A stretch of 10,223 bases of DNA from Burkholderiales bacterium RIFCSPHIGHO2_12_FULL_61_11. GTDB taxonomy: Bacteria > Pseudomonadota > Gammaproteobacteria > Burkholderiales > Burkholderiaceae_C. The stretch is taken from contig MERZ01000038.1 of NCBI GenBank assembly GCA_001770785.1, positions 31,402-41,624 of the forward strand, given 5' to 3'. The notes beneath the pieces were generated by a model. The model worked only from the letters and a program-made list of their open reading frames with translations. It was not told where the DNA came from and ran no database searches. Both the position numbers and the translations under genes were made by a program. Below, in pieces: positions 7,735-10,223 of this stretch. Each line of letters starts with the position of its first letter. Positions within the stretch are counted from its first letter, which is position 1.

Positions 7735-7798
7735 GCTATCAATAAACTAGCTGCTTGCGACCGTCCATATTGGGTTAGAGCCCTATTTCATTCATAAA
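7722..7798. repeat. Comamonadaceae-type short intergenic repeat (putative)
   Basis: This AT-richer stretch contains GCTATCAATAAACTAGCTG, then GCTTGCGACCGTCCAT, then GGTTAGAGCCCTATTTC and ATTCATAA. The order and spacing resemble a short element of unknown function that I recall scattered between genes in Polaromonas, Rhodoferax and Acidovorax. Small self-complementary parts are seen: GCTA (7735-7738) with TAGC (7748-7751), and GGG (7772-7774) with CCC (7781-7783). Its right end supplies the stop and last codons of dnaE. Repetition cannot be shown within one window; the call rests on recall. Confidence 0.5.
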
Positions 7799-10223
7799 CG
7801 ATGCGCGCCGAGCCCTTGTCGGCCTGCACCATCCAGCTGGCCAGCGCGGCATCGCTCGGGAAAAATTTGGCGGCGTCACCCAGCGCGAGCTCGGCCGTGG
7901 TAGCACCGCGGCGCAGACTCAGGCGCACCGGCAAACCGCGGCTCAACTCGCCCTGCTCCGTCATTTCGCGGCGCGGTGGAAAATCCTTGACCAGCCGGGC
8001 CACGTCTGGCGCCGTGCCATTCACGGCCACGCGCAAATACTTGCCGAACTTGCAGCGTGCGGTTTCCAGGTCCCATACCTGCGCGACTTTAAATCGACGC
8101 CCAAAGCGCTCGTTGCCAGCCTGCAGGGTGCCCTGCACAATCACCAGCTCGTCGTCTTTCAGTAGGTTGCGGTTGGCGTTGAGCAGGCCCTCATCGACCG
8201 TGGCCTCCAGTACGTCGGTTTTATCGTCGAGTTTGAAGATCACCAGCTTGCCGCGGTTGCCATTGATCACGCGCAGGTCGCTGACGATGGCCGCCAGCAG
8301 CTGCGGCTCCCGTGAATCAATCAGGTCGCCAATTTTCCGCTTGGCAAACTGCCGAACTTCAGCCTCGACCTCGTCAAACAGGTGGCCCGACAAATAAAAG
8401 CCGATGGCTGTTTTTTCGAGCACCAGGCGCGCCTTCACACCGAACGGCACGGCCTCGACCAGCGCCGGTTCCTGGCTGCTGGCCGCATGCGAATCGGGCA
8501 TGTCGAACAGCCCGCCCTGGTTGGCATTGGCCTCGGCGGCGGCGGCAAACTCGAAGGCGCGGTCCACCGATGCGAGCAGCGCCGCGCGGTTCAGATGCAG
8601 GTTGTCAAAAGCACCGCCCTTGATGAGCGCCTCGACCGTGCGCTTGTTGAGCTTGCTGCGGTCCACCCGCACGCAAAAGTCGTACAGCGAGGTAAACGGC
8701 CCGCTCGCCTGGCGCGCCGCCACGATGGCGGCTATTGCCTGCTGGCCGGTGCCCTTGATGGCGCCCAGTCCATAGCGCACGGCGGTCGCGCTGATGGGCT
8801 CAAAGCGGTAGTCGCCGCGGTTGATATCGGGCGATTCGAACTGAAGGCCCATCTTTTGCGCATCGACAAACAGTGTCTTCAACTTGTCAGTGTCATCCGC
8901 TTCCACGCTCATGTTGGCGGCAAAAAACTCTGCCGGGTAGTGCACCTTGAGCCAGGCGGTGTGGTAGGCCAGCAGGGCGTAAGCGGCAGAGTGCGACTTG
9001 TTGAAGCCATAGCCCGCGAACTTTTCCATCAGGTCAAACACCGCATCGGCTTTTTCTTCGCTGAGGCCGCCCTGGCCCGCGCCTTTTCGGAACACCGCGC
9101 GATGGGTGTCCATCTCGTCTTTGTCTTTCTTGCCCATGGCGCGGCGCAGCATGTCGGCGCCCCCGAGCGAGTAGCCGCCCAGAATCTGCGCCGTCTGCAT
9201 CACCTGCTCCTGGTAGACCATGATGCCGAAGGTTTCCTCCAGAATGGGCTGCACGCGCGGGTCCGGGTACTCGGGCAGTTCCTTGCCCTGTTTGCGCGCA
9301 ATGTAGGTCGGTATCAGCTCCATCGGCCCGGGCCGGTAGAGCGCATTCAGGGCGATCAGGTCTTCGAGACGGTTCGGTCTGGCATCTTTAAGCATGCGCT
9401 GCATGCCGATACTTTCAAACTGGAACACGGCCTCGGTTTCTCCTCGCCCAAACAAGTCGTAAACCTTCTTGTCGTTCAGCGGCAAGTCCTCGAACCTGAA
9501 ATTTTTCTGCGCCGGATAGCGCTGGATGATGAAGTCCTTGGCCATCTCCAGAATGGTCAGCGTGGCCAGCCCCAAAAAGTCGAACTTGACCAGGCCAATC
9601 GCCTCCACGTCGCTCTTGTCGAACTGGCTCACCGCCGAGCCGCTGCCGGGCTGCGCATAGAGCGGGCAAAAGTCGGTCAGCCTGCTCGGCGCGATCAGCA
9701 CGCCGCCCGCGTGCATGCCGACGTTGCGCGTCAGGCCTTCGAGCTTTTGCGCCAGCTCCAGCAGCGTGCGCACGTCTTCTTCCTTGCGCTCGCGCTCGGC
9801 CAGAATCGGCTCGGCTTCCTTGGCCTGTTCGATGGTGATGTGCTGGCCGGGCTTGTTGGGAATCAGCTTGGAAATGCCGTCGCAAAAACCATAGGGGAAA
9901 TCAAGCACACGGCCGACGTCGCGAATCGCCGCGCGCGCCGCCATGGTGCCAAAGGTCACGATCTGGCTCACGGCGTCCTTGCCGTATTTATCCTTGACGT
10001 AGTCGATCACGCGGTCGCGGTTTTGCTGGCAAAAGTCAATATCGAAGTCGGGCATCGAGACCCGTTCCGGATTCAAAAAGCGCTCGAACAGCAAGTTGTA
10101 CTGCAGCGGATCGAGATCGGTGATTTTCAGCGCATAAGCCACCAGCGAGCCGGCACCCGAGCCGCGTCCCGGCCCGACCGGGCAGCGATTGTTTTTGGCC
10201 CAGTTGATGAAGTCGCCGACGAT
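7788..10223 (-). CDS. dnaE: DnaE, DNA polymerase III alpha subunit (N-terminal part outside window)
   Basis: DnaE is the replicative DNA polymerase catalytic subunit. The frame is open to the right edge: before the internal GTG at 10140-10142 it reads IVGDFINWAKNN, then the conserved GPGRGSGAGSL. The window therefore holds the last 811 residues; the PHP domain and start of the palm (about 350 residues) are missing. The three catalytic aspartates are present: two in PDFDID (codons at 10041-10043 and 10035-10037) and one in KFDFLGL (9579-9581). The fingers, a helix-hairpin-helix region (LNKRTVEALIKGGAFDNL), a clamp-binding QGGLF (8505-8519) and an OB-fold (from about LLAAIVSDLRV) follow in normal order. 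The last codons (VYE, TGA) lie in the intergenic repeat. It converges on tolA with 94 bases between them. Confidence 0.97.
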   Translation of the reverse strand: MVGDFINWAKNNRCPVGPGRGSGAGSLVAYALKITDLDPLQYNLLFERFLNPERVSMPDFDIDFCQQNRDRVIDYVKDKYGKDAVSQIVTFGTMAARAAIRDVGRVLDFPYGFCDGISKLIPNKPGQHITIEQAKEAEPILAERERKEEDVRTLLELAQKLEGLTRNVGMHAGGVLIAPSRLTDFCPLYAQPGSGSAVSQFDKSDVEAIGLVKFDFLGLATLTILEMAKDFIIQRYPAQKNFRFEDLPLNDKKVYDLFGRGETEAVFQFESIGMQRMLKDARPNRLEDLIALNALYRPGPMELIPTYIARKQGKELPEYPDPRVQPILEETFGIMVYQEQVMQTAQILGGYSLGGADMLRRAMGKKDKDEMDTHRAVFRKGAGQGGLSEEKADAVFDLMEKFAGYGFNKSHSAAYALLAYHTAWLKVHYPAEFFAANMSVEADDTDKLKTLFVDAQKMGLQFESPDINRGDYRFEPISATAVRYGLGAIKGTGQQAIAAIVAARQASGPFTSLYDFCVRVDRSKLNKRTVEALIKGGAFDNLHLNRAALLASVDRAFEFAAAAEANANQGGLFDMPDSHAASSQEPALVEAVPFGVKARLVLEKTAIGFYLSGHLFDEVEAEVRQFAKRKIGDLIDSREPQLLAAIVSDLRVINGNRGKLVIFKLDDKTDVLEATVDEGLLNANRNLLKDDELVIVQGTLQAGNERFGRRFKVAQVWDLETARCKFGKYLRVAVNGTAPDVARLVKDFPPRREMTEQGELSRGLPVRLSLRRGATTAELALGDAAKFFPSDAALASWMVQADKGSARIVYE

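Noticed and set aside
10140..10142. GTG at 10140-10142 (minus strand) as the dnaE start
   Set aside because: The frame stays open to the window end and encodes the conserved polymerase motif GPGRGSGAGSL just before it, so this is an internal valine.

Overview
The window looks like chromosomal DNA from a GC-rich betaproteobacterium, most likely a member of the Comamonadaceae (Polaromonas/Rhodoferax-like). The reasons are the protein sequences, the gene order ribD-ribE-ribB(X)-ribH-nusB-aminotransferase-ybgC-tolQRA facing dnaE, and an AT-richer intergenic element between tolA and dnaE that resembles a short repeat I recall as common in that family. The genus is inferred from memory, not computed.

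Bases 1-3312 are a riboflavin (vitamin B2) biosynthesis block. It holds ribD (5' end outside the window), ribE (riboflavin synthase), a DHBP synthase fused to a GTP cyclohydrolase II-like domain that has lost its zinc and catalytic motifs, and ribH (lumazine synthase). Together they supply every step after GTP cyclohydrolase II except the intermediate dephosphorylation. The first step needs a separate RibA elsewhere. nusB (transcription antitermination) follows, as it often does after ribH. An uncharacterised fold-type I aminotransferase and the thioesterase ybgC come next, each overlapping the gene before it and each starting with TTG.

Bases 5601-7693 carry tolQ, tolR and tolA, the inner-membrane proton-driven half of the Tol-Pal cell-envelope machine. 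tolB and pal do not follow. The strand is instead met tail-to-tail by dnaE (DNA polymerase III alpha subunit), which occupies 7788 to the right edge on the minus strand and lacks its N-terminal third in this window.

All ten plus-strand genes point the same way with short gaps or overlaps. The largest gaps are 81 bases (ribD-ribE, containing a hairpin), 39 bases (ribH-nusB) and 29 bases (ybgC-tolQ). I see no RNA genes, insertion sequences, phage genes, CRISPR arrays or defence systems, and no gene-free stretch over 300 bases. This is core-genome sequence. The points worth a second look are the degenerate RibB fusion, the tolA-dnaE intergenic repeat that supplies the end of dnaE, the split tol cluster, the run of non-ATG starts, and several features of TolA.
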